Assembly (NCBI GenBank): GCA_002102555.1
Contig: MCFL01000051.1
Location: forward strand, 1 to 64,000
Direction of reading: 5' to 3'
Length of the DNA stretch: 64,000 nt
Source of the DNA: Catenaria anguillulae PL171
Lineage: Eukaryota; Blastocladiomycota; Blastocladiomycetes; Blastocladiales; Catenariaceae
The notes under the pieces were generated by a model. The model saw only the letters and a list, made by a program, of their open reading frames with translations, searched no databases and had not been told where the DNA came from. A program made the translations under genes and the position numbers. Below are positions 21,449 through 31,649 of the stretch, piece after piece. The stretch's first letter is position 1. Every line of letters starts with the position of its first letter.

Positions 21449-22530
21449 ATGAAGTTCCTCAGTGTCCTCTCTGTCGCCGCCGCCTTGGTTGCCACCGTCT
21501 CTGCTGCTCCTCTTGGTCCGTCTTTTTTTTGCTTTATCAATCACGGCATTCAAGTTCACTCAAGACTCGGCTCACAACCTTTGGTCAACTGGTCGGAATA
21601 GACAAGCGCGCGTCGTCGACCTGTCTCGCCACCATGACGGGCATGTCCATCATGGACTGCCACTGCAACGCCGACTGCACGGTCACTGGCCGCTGCTGCG
21701 ACGACTATGCCGACTTTGCCGCCCGCACCCAGCAAGCCGTCCTCACGTCGCGCTCCGGCATCGCTGCTGCCAAACCCAACGGTGGCCGCGTCCCCGAGTT
21801 CCACAGGACCGAGCTCGTCATGACTGCCCACACGCAGGGCCCTGCAAAGAACTCGGCCTTCATCACGGTGCGCAACTGCCTCTTTGAGGACACGGTCAAG
21901 GCACCCCGCCCGACCCCGACCAACCCCATCACGCTCCCCGTCGAGCCAAAGTGGGAGTTGCGCGAGTGCACGCAGGGAGCCGATGTGTTTGTGGTCAATG
22001 GCAAGTCGGGTGCGATTGTGCCCTTCTCGCAAGCCGTCAAGGTGCCCGCCAAGGTCCGTGCGGCATTTGGTCCCATGCCCAACGAGTACGACATCACCGT
22101 GTACCCTCGCCCCTCCGACACCTTGTTCTACGTGGAGCTGTCGGGTGCCGATGCCGCCAACGCACTCAAGATGGCCGTGACCAACGACGCCCTCGTGACT
22201 GGCTTTTCCGCAAAGTTGCCCAAGACGGCCCGCGGCAAGGCTGCATTTGACCCGACCGTCGACCGCAAGTGGGCCGTCGAGGCTGGATCCGCAAAGTTCA
22301 ACCTGGTCGAGCCCATTGTCATGGCCATTCCCGAGTCGGACATTTCCGCGTACGACCTCGAAACGGGTAACTATGCCGAGGTCGCCCGCAATGCAAACTA
22401 TGCCGTGTCGTCGACCACGGCCGTGCTGCGCAAGGTGTGGGACGCCAACACGGGCAAGTGGGTCGATACCGTCAACGGCAAGCGCGAGCGCATTGCCTTG
22501 CCCCAGTTGGCCAAGCCCGTCGCCAACTAA
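21449..22530 (+). CDS. Secreted somatomedin-B-like protein, copy 1
   Basis: Exons 21449-21515 and 21602-22530, with an 86-bp GT-AG intron, give a 331-residue protein. Residues 1-20 (MKFLSVLSVAAALVATVSAA) are a clear signal peptide. The junction creates PLDKRASSTC, so a Lys-Arg site for a Kex2-type protease falls just before the mature part. Residues about 30-55 contain CLATMTGMSIMDCHCNADC followed by GRCCDDY, the cysteine pattern of a somatomedin-B-like knot. The remaining 270 residues (for example RNCLFEDTVKAPRPTPTNP and NEYDITVYPRPSDTLFYVEL) have no match I know. It probably acts outside the cell or on the surface. The second copy in the right arm differs by almost no residues. Confidence 0.8.
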
Positions 22531-22667
22531 TCACCGTCAAGTGGGATGCATAGTATATACATAGAATGTGAGACCGAGTGCCGTGTTGAATCGGTTACTC
22601 GAGGCGTGGGTGTGATTCGTTTCTTGGTGTTATTGCATGTGAGTGCATGTTTTCCTGTTCCGTGTGA

Positions 22668-23165
22668 CATTTTCTTTTTACGATACAGTCTCTGTGGTGT
22701 GCTTGTCCGGAATGCACTCTCAATGTCAACATTCAGCCGGGTCGATGAGTAGCTTTCGACGACCTGGAAATGAAACATTGCAATGTACCATCTAGTCGCC
22801 CCACGTTTCGATTGAGCCGCTATGCACCGACAAGCTGATGCGAAGTTCTGTACCATGTTCACTAAAAGGGCCTCCGTTTGTTTTCGAGTGGCTACTCAAA
22901 ACTCCCAGGGGTTAGTGCACAAGCATTCAAGGTAATCAGCAAACTTGCTTGTTCAATTGACTGGAGATCTATCTAGGCTAGCAATGCAGTGAGCAATACT
23001 AGTCGGACACACATAAAAGATTACCAGTGGGACAAAACCTGGCAAGTCAATGGAAAACATGCAGAAGAATCCGCATTTCAGGATATATAAAAGAATGCAA
23101 GAAAGGTCAAAAGGAAACAATGGCATCGTCTCGATCGGAGAAGATGAACAACTGAACTGAACTTC
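22668..23165. other. Intergenic, nothing recognised
   Basis: About 500 bp between the end of the left arm and the downstream end of the lyase gene. An ATATATAAAA run occurs near 23081. No gene is supported. Confidence 0.4.
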
Positions 23166-24863
23166 TCACGGCTTGAGCATCAAATCCAAATACCCAGTCA
23201 CAATATCTGCCACAATTGACCGATCGGGAATCGACGCCGCCATCCCGTACATGGCGGCCGATCCGTCCTTGTACTTTTCCGGATGCTCCTTCACTTCCCT
23301 GACGGCCTTCTTCAAATCCTCGACAAAGACACCTTCCTTGCCGACCGTCAAGTATGTGCACGCAATGTGGAGAGCCTCTGGGAACTGCAACGCATTCAAG
23401 TTCCACCCAGCCTTGGACATGACGTCATTGACAGCAAAGATGTTGAGCTTGACGCCCTGGCGTGCGCGAATGGCAACCACTGACACGAGCGGATTACCCA
23501 CGACCTCAATATCGGCAGACAGGGCCGGGTCGTTGCGAATGGCGTTGGCAATCGCACGTGCCGTGCCCACAATCTTGCGCGTGGCATCCACGTATCCGTC
23601 GCGGCCAACAGACAGCATGGTCGCCCAGCATCCGGCAATCAGTGCGCCGGGCCGGCTGCCTGCAATCGACGGAGATGCGTAAATTCCGCCTGTCCAATCG
23701 GGGGCAACAAAGTACTGGTGCTTGCGGTAGTCGCTGTTGCGGTACATGATGACGGACGAGCCCTTGGGTGCAAACCCGTACTTGTGCGTGTCGACTGACA
23801 TGGACGTGACGCCAGGCACGCGGAAATCAAAAGCGGGAATGTCTGAGAACCCAGCATCGTTCATGCACGCCATGAGAAACGAGCCCAGGCAGCAGTCGAC
23901 GTGCAGCGGCAGCTTGTGCTTGATGGCGAGCTTGGACAGGCCCTGGATGTCATCAATGATACCGTGCGGGAAGTTTGGCGCAGAGCCGGCAAGCATGATT
24001 GTGTTTGAGTTGATGGCGCGCTCAACAAGGTCGAGGCGGACACGAAAGTCGCGCGAATCGATCGGGATCTTGACGAGCTTGATCTTGAAGTAATGGCAGG
24101 CCTTGTCGAATGCGGCATGGATCGTATCGGGAACAATCATTTCGGGCTCGGTAATGCCGCGCGTTGTAAATGCGAGTTCGCGGTACGCCTTGCACGCCAT
24201 GAGAATGGATTCTGTGCCGCCCGACGTCAAATTGCCGCATCCAGCTTGGCCGCCATGGTACATGTCGACAACCATGCGCACGACCTCGGCCTCCATTTTG
24301 CGGACGCCGGGGAACAGATCCGGGTGGAGCGGGTTGGACGAGGAGAAGGCGCCATAGGCTTCCGTGATGATGGCCGACAGATCGTCACCGCCGTGGTAAA
24401 CTGCGCCACTGACCTTGCCCGACTTGTAGTCGACATGGCCCATGGAACGGTATCGGGCGATTTCCTTGCGGAGAGCGTCACGGTTGAGGCCCTTGGGCGG
24501 CAGCGTCAAGTACGGCGCCGGGTCGCCGGGCTTTGGCGGCGGGCACATGGACTTTTCCATGCCGGCCAAGGTTTCTTGGATCTGCTGGTTGATCAGGGAC
24601 CCTGCGGGCGTGGGCAGCGACCGGACAGACGACAGGGCGTGCTTTGAGATTGTCCACAGCAGGTGCTTGAGCGAGCCGGCAAGCCCGCGGAACACGAGCG
24701 ACTTGCGGACCGCGCCCAGGATGCGCAGGCAAAAGAGCACAAAGAGGATGTTTTTGATGGCGCGCAGCGGGCGCGGGCCCGAGGCGGCGAGTGCATTGGT
24801 GACGGTATCCATTGCTTCGAATGTTGCCCGACGTGGATGAGCCAAGACTGGCAGCACATACAT
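23166..24863 (-). CDS. DPL1: Sphingosine-1-phosphate lyase
   Basis: A PLP enzyme of the ER membrane that cleaves phosphorylated sphingoid bases to ethanolamine phosphate and a fatty aldehyde, the exit step of sphingolipid breakdown. The frame is intact (565 residues, normal length) and intronless. An N-terminal hydrophobic segment (IKNILFVLFCLRIL) fits the single membrane anchor. Family motifs: VSGAVYHGGDDL, NPLHPDLFPGVRKMEAEVV, GNLTSGGTESILMACKAYR and, near residue 355, SVDTHKYGFAPKGSSV with the PLP-binding lysine in HKYG. YFVAPDWTGGIYASPSIAGS follows. Two start codons, at 24863 and 16 codons later, are both possible; the second (MDTVTNALAAS) leaves a more typical N-terminus. Confidence 0.95.
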   Translation of the reverse strand: MYVLPVLAHPRRATFEAMDTVTNALAASGPRPLRAIKNILFVLFCLRILGAVRKSLVFRGLAGSLKHLLWTISKHALSSVRSLPTPAGSLINQQIQETLAGMEKSMCPPPKPGDPAPYLTLPPKGLNRDALRKEIARYRSMGHVDYKSGKVSGAVYHGGDDLSAIITEAYGAFSSSNPLHPDLFPGVRKMEAEVVRMVVDMYHGGQAGCGNLTSGGTESILMACKAYRELAFTTRGITEPEMIVPDTIHAAFDKACHYFKIKLVKIPIDSRDFRVRLDLVERAINSNTIMLAGSAPNFPHGIIDDIQGLSKLAIKHKLPLHVDCCLGSFLMACMNDAGFSDIPAFDFRVPGVTSMSVDTHKYGFAPKGSSVIMYRNSDYRKHQYFVAPDWTGGIYASPSIAGSRPGALIAGCWATMLSVGRDGYVDATRKIVGTARAIANAIRNDPALSADIEVVGNPLVSVVAIRARQGVKLNIFAVNDVMSKAGWNLNALQFPEALHIACTYLTVGKEGVFVEDLKKAVREVKEHPEKYKDGSAAMYGMAASIPDRSIVADIVTGYLDLMLKP

Positions 24864-25502
24864 AGTACGTGAGAGGGTTCAGGTCCGAAGCGAGGTGAGC
24901 AGCCGCCTTTTCAATGCCGACCTCGTTGATTTGCCGTGTCGGCGGCGATGGCGGCGGCGGCGCATCATCAGTCAGTCACCATAACCTAGCGCATCCACCA
25001 GTTCCGACGGATTGCCTTGCTTGAAAGAAATACCGCCCTAATACTTCTCGATGTGGGCAAACGCCACAGCGGGCCATGAGCGTACATACATCAACTCTCA
25101 TCGCTTGCTGTGCCCCGCCACCGTACCGTGAACTCTTGCGGGCTTCAAGTGCCACGTTTGTCGGAGAAACCGCCAGTGGCCACGACCAATTCATCCAGAA
25201 TCCAGGTCCCTGATCAACCATTGATGAACCGGGTCAGCGAGTATATCCCCGCCTCCTCTCATTCCCATAGTGACGGCCCGTCAGAGATGAATCAAATCAA
25301 TACGGCAAATACATGCATGATATGGTAAAGCAAACTAAAGTAAAGAGAACGGGTAAATGAATCCGAGAGGCAGGAAACGGATAACGACAACAACTGCTGC
25401 TTGAGGCCGACCGCACAAAAGGGAATGGGGAATGGGACAACACGCAGAGATCAGGGAGCGGTCAGCAACTAAAGCAAACTCCAAGGGCATGGCCGAGAGT
25501 GC
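24864..25502. other. Intergenic between lyase and pyruvate kinase
   Basis: About 640 bp with the lyase promoter on one side and the pyruvate kinase 3' end on the other. No convincing gene, RNA or repeat is seen. Confidence 0.4.
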
Positions 25503-28053
25503 TTAGATCGAGGGCAAAATCTGCTCCAACTGGGCCGAATCCAACAAACGGAACGCGTTCGTGTGGCCTGAACCTTGCGACCAACCTTGAAGGGCAATGA
25601 ACCGGCAGTTGCGCTCAATCAAACCCATCTCAACGGCCTTCTCGGCGGCCCACCGGATGCGCGCATCAACATTGTTCTGCCACTTGACCATGTCCTCGGG
25701 CTTGGTGATGGTCACCTTGGGCATGTCCTCCACCACCATCGGATAGCAGCCGCGGTACAAGTGAATGGCACGCGCCGTGCGCTCGTTGCGCGTCACGGCA
25801 ATGATGGGCACTTGCGGGCGGTACTTTGACACGAGACGCGCAGAGTCACCCGACGTGGTCAGCACAAAGATGGCGCCCACCTGGTGCTCTTGGGCGGCCA
25901 TGACGGCCGAGGCGGCAACAGCCTCGGTGTTGGACCAGGGCTTTTGCGACAGCGTGCGGAGTTCGAGGAAGGTTGGAGGGTAGCACACGACCGACTCGGC
26001 CTCGAGGCAGATCCGGTTCATCATCTCGACCGTCTCGAGAGGGTACGAGCCCTTGGCCGTCTCACCAGACAACATGACACAGTCGGCACCGTCGAGAACG
26101 GCGTTGGCAACGTCTGAGGCCTCGGCGCGGGTCGGGCGAGGGTTGTACGTCATGGACTCGAGCATTTGGGTGGCGCTGCGTTGAAATCAATAAAGCAAGT
26201 CAGCTCACGCCACACATGAAAAAAAAAAGAAATGAAATGAATCGGGAAAGAAAATGCAGAACATACCAAATGACAGGCTTGCCAGCAATGTTGCACTTGG
26301 CAATCATCATCTTTTGGGCAACAAACACCTTCTCCAAGGGAATCTCCATACCCAAATCGCCACGGGCCACCATGACACCGTCCGTCTCCTTGAGCACCTC
26401 GTCAAAGTTGCGCACGCCCTGCAAGTTTTCAATCTTGGAAATGATCTTGATGTGCTTGCCCTTCTCGCCCAACACGCGGCGAATCTCGCGCACGTCCTCT
26501 GCGCGGCGGATAAAACTGGCAAACACCATGTCAACGTCCTGCTCCACACCAAACAGCAAATCCTTCTTGTCCTTTTCCGAAACGGCAGGCAAGTCGACAT
26601 CGGTACCAGGCAAGTTGACATTCTTGCGACTCGTGAGCGTGTGCGTGTTGAGCGCCTTGGCCTTGAGCGAGTGCTTGTCGACAATCTCGAGCACTTCAAA
26701 AGTGATGTTGCCGTCCTCAACGTAAATGTGGCGGCCAGGGATGAGTGACTTGGTCAAGGATGGGTAATCGACGTAAAGGTGGGTTTCAGAGACGGCCTCC
26801 TTGTATGCGTCGGCGTTGGTGATGGTGATGACCGAGCCGACCTTGTAGGTGACTTTGCCGTCGTTGGGAACGAGACCGGTACGGATTTCGGGGCCCTTGG
26901 TATCTGGTTGTTTGCCGCAGCAACAGGTTGTGTGTGAGTTGACATTCGGGGACAGGTGACATTGGTGACATTGTGAGGGAAAAAAAAAACCATACCGAGA
27001 GCAATGGCGACTGGGCGGCCAGGCTGCACGTTGAACGAGTCACGAGCCGACTTGATGACCGAGGCGTGGTGCTAGGTATACAACACAGAGCGCGGCGAAT
27101 TCTGTGGGTGAGTGCTCTGCTCACTCCGCGTTTGCCAGCCCCAAACTCAAACGGCCGAGCACAACGAAGAAAAAAAAAGCGGCATACCTCGTACGATCCG
27201 TGCGAAAAGTTGAGACGAACAATGTTCATGCCTGCCTTGCGCAACTTTGCCATCATCTCGACAGAGTTTGTGCCGGGGCCGATGGTGCACACGATCGACG
27301 TCTTGCGAGTCGCCGTGGGCTCGTTTTTGATGTCCTACATCAGCGGGTTTACGCGATGCATTCGTAGTGGGCGAGCCATGGTAGTAATGGTTTCATGGTG
27401 TACATAGCGAGGAGGCGGGCGGTACGTCGGGCGAGCGGATTGAATCGTAGCGTGGCGTGGCGCGGCAGGACGGAGCGAGATAAACAAAGCAAAACAAGAA
27501 CGGACAGACCAACAGGTCAAATGCCGAGTCGAGACGAGCCGACAGACAGCGCGAGGAGGAGGATGAGAGGGAGCGAGTCACGTCAGCATTGTGGCAGTAC
27601 GACAGGAGCAGGGCGTGGTACTGGATGTTCTTGCGAATCCCCGGCAAGATACAGCAAGGACGGCAAAAACATATGAGTTGTGTTCTGGCTTGCTTTGCTC
27701 GCTGAACTTGTATCAAGCGAAAACGAGGCGAGATGCGGAAATAACGCGAGAGCGCGCTTGGTTCCTGCTGATAAGCGCAGGCCCCAACCACAACAACCGC
27801 ACATCAACACCGCCATCACGACCTGGTCGCGGATCACAGGGGGTGGCCCACGGGTAGCCTACGGCGCCCGTCTGGCTCTTCTGAACGAACAGACGCCGCG
27901 ACCAGAGCTCGCTCGGTGGTGGTTGACTTGGCTGCGTTGCACGCGGGACAGGCGAGAGGCTGAAAGGAGGTGGTAGTTGCATTGGTTGAGGAAAACACGC
28001 ACCATCTTAGAGACCCACTCGAGCTTGGAGGTGATGGGGTTGGCGTCAGTCAT
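25503..28053 (-). CDS. Pyruvate kinase, five exons
   Basis: Converts phosphoenolpyruvate and ADP to pyruvate and ATP in glycolysis. Exons are 28003-28053, 27188-27334, 26996-27071, 26267-26903 and 25503-26175, giving exactly 527 residues; all junctions are GT-AG and in phase. Motifs: [66 protein letters not shown] (metal and substrate site), [20 protein letters not shown] and [10 protein letters not shown]. The C-terminal effector domain is complete. Intron 1 is 668 bp, far longer than the other three (116, 92 and 91 bp), and follows only 17 codons, a layout that often hosts regulatory elements in highly expressed genes. Short frames inside that intron were not called. Confidence 0.95.
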
Positions 28054-29056
28054 GGTGAGCGGTGGTGGAAGTGTGTTGGTTGCAACGGTTAGTTGGCAGA
28101 GGGGATGATGAACGAAGAATTATTCGTTGGATGAGGAACGACAAGGAGAGAGAGAGGAAGAGAGCGGGACGGGCACGACGCGGTACTTGTAGTGTCCGCT
28201 TTGGTCAGTCAAGAGGGTGCTACTTGCTGAGTTCGTGTGTCTCCCGCCGTCCCACGCACTCAACCGCACCTCAATCCAATCAGTCCAACAAGGCATCAAG
28301 GCGACAATCCATCGCCAACACAAGCACTTGCTGTGCTGTGCTTGATCAACGTGTTGAGGAGCCCTTATCCGCTTTGAACTTGGGTTTTGACGGGATTCTG
28401 TGTGCATTTTGGGCGGGCTCGAGTCGAACGCGTCGGTCACTGATCGGCTTTTTGACCGATTTTGCAACGTGCGCGAGACAGCGTCAAGCCGCATCTTTTT
28501 CTGGGGCATTCATCCACCCTGCCCTTATCTCACTTCTCTTGTTTCGTGTCCTTGCCAAAGTCCTTGCCACGCATGTCGGACCTGTGTATGTCCATGTACA
28601 ATTGCAACGCTAGCTGCGAACAATATTGCTGCAGGGGCCAGCGAGATCAGGGTGCGGTGCTCTGAGTCGTCCCTTCCATCAAGAGAATCATGATGTGGCC
28701 GCGGTATACGTAATGCAAGCATGTTATCCGGCAGGGCAAGCAAGCCTGTAGCATGTCGAATGTACGATCCTGCCCTCGATCATTTGAATGCATGTCAAGC
28801 TTTCGGCCGAGGGCCGTACCGCTCCATATCGCAGTTATGATATTGGTCCCTAATGCTCGCATCTCATGTCTCACATGAATAGGCTCAGGGGCGCACAGGA
28901 CGTAGGCGAGACGAGCGCAGATGCACGCCGTTCACACGAAGGAAGCAAGAGTCAAGACTGAATCACGAGTACGCGAGTGCTGCATATGCATGCATGGTAC
29001 ACCACGCTGTATGTGACGACATCAGCACAACAAGACCACGAACGCCACAACGACTG
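28054..29056. other. Intergenic, nothing recognised
   Basis: About 1 kb between the pyruvate kinase start and the end of the isomerase gene. It contains the kinase promoter. No coding frame carries a recognisable motif on either strand. Confidence 0.4.
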
Positions 29057-29740
29057 TCACTGCTTCTGCTTCTCTGGGTTATCGTCCTGGTTCTCCGGCT
29101 TAGCCTTGTCAAACGCCTCGAGCTTGTTCAACTCGGCAACAACCCGGTTGATCAAGGGGAACGGCGCCAAATCCACCCCAAAGCGGTTGGCATTGTAAAT
29201 CTGCGGCACAAGGCATACGTCTGCCATGGTCACCTCATCGCCAACCGAATACTTGCCTGCACATTTGGCGATGGCCTTTTCGTACGCCTGCAACCCGAGC
29301 GTGATCCAGTGCTTTGCCCAATCTGCGCGTGCGGCATGGTCGTCGCTGACTTTTTGCAACACGCGCAAGTTTTGGATGGGCTGCGTGTCCGAGGCGATAA
29401 TGTGGCACAGCGAGCGCACGAGGGCGCGCTTTTCGGGCTGGGTGGCGGGCGGCAGGAGCGCCGGGCCAACGTTTGGGCGGGTCTCTTGGAGGTACTCGAG
29501 GATGGCAAGCGATTGGTTGAGCAGATGGCCGTCAATGATGAGGGCGGGCAGCAGGCGCGACGGGTTGACCGTGTCTGCGTACTCGTCGGTGCGCTGCTCG
29601 GCCTTGAGCAGGTTGACGAATTTCGGGGTGTAGGCGATGCCCTTGAGGTTGAGTGCGATGCGGACACGCCACGAGGCGCCCGAACGGAAGTAGGTGTAGA
29701 GGACGACGGTTTCGTCGCTGCTTGAGTGAGTGGCAGACAT
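29057..29740 (-). CDS. Maleylacetoacetate isomerase (zeta-class GST)
   Basis: A glutathione-dependent isomerase of tyrosine/phenylalanine breakdown, turning maleylacetoacetate into fumarylacetoacetate. 227 residues, normal for the family, no intron. The N-terminal thioredoxin fold has VLYTYFRSGASWRVRIALNL, then NPSRLLPALIIDG and LNQSLAILEYLQETRP (glutathione-contacting SxAI). The C-terminal helical domain has HIIASDTQPIQNLRVLQ and YSVGDEVTMADVCLVPQ. The usual SSCS active-site motif reads SGAS here, so the first serine is kept but the second serine and the cysteine are replaced. The start is at 29740; the frame is open further upstream but without homology. Confidence 0.9.
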   Translation of the reverse strand: MSATHSSSDETVVLYTYFRSGASWRVRIALNLKGIAYTPKFVNLLKAEQRTDEYADTVNPSRLLPALIIDGHLLNQSLAILEYLQETRPNVGPALLPPATQPEKRALVRSLCHIIASDTQPIQNLRVLQKVSDDHAARADWAKHWITLGLQAYEKAIAKCAGKYSVGDEVTMADVCLVPQIYNANRFGVDLAPFPLINRVVAELNKLEAFDKAKPENQDDNPEKQKQ

Positions 29741-30542
29741 GGCGGCAAATGACTTGGTCAATACGGATACATATTTACATTGAGCGGAGAAGCTGTGGTG
29801 TCTCGCGCTCGCCTCAAGTTGGGGTTGGTGGTGGGGACGGATGCATGGCCGATTCCGAGAGCGTCGCGAAGGATGCTGGCCCTCAGGCCTTAACTGGTCA
29901 CCAATTTCTCCGTCCGTCCGTCCGTCCGTCATGAAACACATTAATTTTCTTAGATCGCTTTCTGATCGCTTGGCTCATCGTTCACAAGCCATGGCTTGGT
30001 AAATCATTGGTGCCCCTGGTGTCTGTCCGTCTGTCTTGAAACACATTAACTTCATAGATCGCTCAGGCTGTTGGCGGCTTGCGCTTGAATATTTGTCCAA
30101 CAAACGGCCCGATTCACTGACGAGACGACTCATGATGATTGGAGAGATTGCAATTGCGGAAGTCGCCCAGGTCGAAATACGCGATCGTCGGCACTCCGAT
30201 CCTGCTGCAGCTGATGTAATGCGGTCTCACACTCGCTCAAGTGCGCCTGCCTGCGGTGCTGCCAAACTGCGCGCAAAAGTCAAGTTTTCAGGCAGCAACG
30301 ACCTGGTAACGAGCTGACTTTCGATCGATCCCAGACACGACTCCACTATTGTGGGATGTGGGAACTCGAGGCACTGCGTTTCCCTGCTCAACATTAGTTG
30401 GTCTCTCGGACAATGGAGGGATGTCGCTTTAGTTCTGTGCTTGACATTGTTAACCCATGTTGGTGCTGAACGAGCTGCTGCTGTTACTGTCTCGCACAAC
30501 TTGTGATGCATTTGAGTGCGACTCGCCTCGTCCGCCTGCCGA
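29741..30542. other. Intergenic with short imperfect duplications
   Basis: Two related blocks, GAAACACATTAATTTTC near 29932 and GAAACACATTAACTTC near 30037, each follow a (GTCC)n- or (GTCT)n-like run. No gene is supported. Confidence 0.5.
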
Positions 30543-30877
30543 CTGCAAGCGCAGACAACCGCCGCCTGCAAGCGCAGACAACCGCCGCCTGCAAGCGCAG
30601 ACAACCGCCGCCTGCAAGCGCAGACAACCGCCGCCTGCAAGCGCAGACAACCGCCGCCTGCAAGCGCAGACAACCGCCGCCTGCAAGCGCAGACAACCGC
30701 CGCCTGCAAGCGCAGACAACCGCCGCCTGCAAGCGCAGACAACCGCCGCCTGCAAGCGCAGACAACCGCCGCCTGCAAGCGCAGACAACCGCCGCCTGCA
30801 AGCGCAGACAACCGCCGCCTGCAAGCGCAGACAACCGCCGCCTGCAAGCGCAGACAACCGCCGCCTGCAAGCGCAGA
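30543..30877. repeat. 23-bp minisatellite, about 14.6 perfect copies
   Basis: The unit CTGCAAGCGCAGACAACCG plus CCGC (23 bp) repeats 14 times without visible change, ending in a 13-bp partial unit. Because 23 is not a multiple of three and the unit contains no stop in any phase, all six reading frames stay open through the array, giving 23-residue peptide repeats. Homogeneous units suggest recent expansion or ongoing homogenisation. Confidence 0.95.
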
Positions 30878-30942
30878 AATCTCATGCCAGCTAGACAGGC
30901 CGAAGCCGCGACGCAGCGAGCGCCGGCGTCAGCCGGCGCGAG

Positions 30943-31001
30943 TTGCAGAGCGGCGAGGCCCATATCCTGTTGGTTTTTGCCAACAGATTGTAGCTGTTTG
31001 G
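30943..31001 (+). repeat. Short direct repeat, copy A
   Basis: GCAGAGCGGCGAGGC followed by a diverged GTTTTTGCCAACAGATTGTA block recurs at 31233-31293 with a few changes. Both lie just beyond the minisatellite. It may be a remnant of a larger repeat family. Confidence 0.6.
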
Positions 31002-31232
31002 AAGCTGCATCGCGAGCCAATTCGTTCTCAAGCCAGCGCTTCAAACCGGACGAGGCCACGTTGAATGCGGACAAAAACTTGCGCTTGTTGGCGTTTACCA
31101 CTGCCGAGAGGTATGGCTTTGAGCCACCTCGTCCTCGACCCTACACTTGGAGTTTTGTCTTGACCCTTTAGTGTCTGTATGTGAAGTCGGCTCCTAGTCC
31201 GTTCCACCTTTTGCGTCTAAACATTATTCTCC

Positions 31233-31293
31233 TTGCAGAGCGGCGAGGCACGTATCCTGTCGGTTTTTGCCAATAGATTGTAGCTGTTTGGAT
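31233..31293 (+). repeat. Short direct repeat, copy B
   Basis: Second copy of the roughly 60-bp block at 30943-31001, about 290 bp downstream. Confidence 0.6.
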
Positions 31294-31649
31294 CATTCAC
31301 CGAGGCCTGAGGGACAGCGCATATGAACTTCCGGTGCGTCAGCACTAGGTAGGCCATATTTAATCGGAAGCGTGCAATAATGCCTTCAATGGAAGAGGAA
31401 CAGCGCCGGGCAAGCAATAGGTCACGTGCATTCACTAGTATGGATTCTTGGACGGACCCTCATATGTACCGAGACACTCGACCCTGCGCAATGCATTCTC
31501 CACCTCATGAAAACAACGATGCCGTGTCCGTCCTGCTCAGTCAGACGGCCATGTGCGCCGAGATCCAGCCTTCCCACGATTCCAACCGCCACCGTTGCCG
31601 CTGCCGCTGCCCCATATCCAAATCAAGTCGAGGCAGGCCTGCATCGCCC

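Larger units (their letters stand above)
20366..22667. repeat. Inverted repeat, left arm
   Basis: This 2.3 kb arm reappears in reverse orientation at 34320-36594. Similarity begins at ATCGTGGACC and ends at CCGTGTGA. The arm holds a short cysteine-containing frame and a complete secreted-protein gene. Coding exons are almost identical between arms, whereas the AT-rich flank around 20660-21060 has many substitutions and small indels. Confidence 0.9.

Noticed and set aside
21556-22032. A minus-strand frame opposite secreted protein copy 1
   Set aside because: Duplicated only because the arms are duplicated. The plus-strand gene has a signal peptide, intron and cysteine knot.
27393-27791. A 132-codon minus-strand frame inside pyruvate kinase intron 1
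   Set aside because: Low-complexity, no conserved motif, and the splice sites on either side are strong.
30543-30877. CRISPR-like array
   Set aside because: The units are contiguous with no spacers, and the window is eukaryotic.
30227-31171. Six long frames through the minisatellite
   Set aside because: All exist because the 23-bp unit lacks stops in every phase. None has flanking coding evidence.
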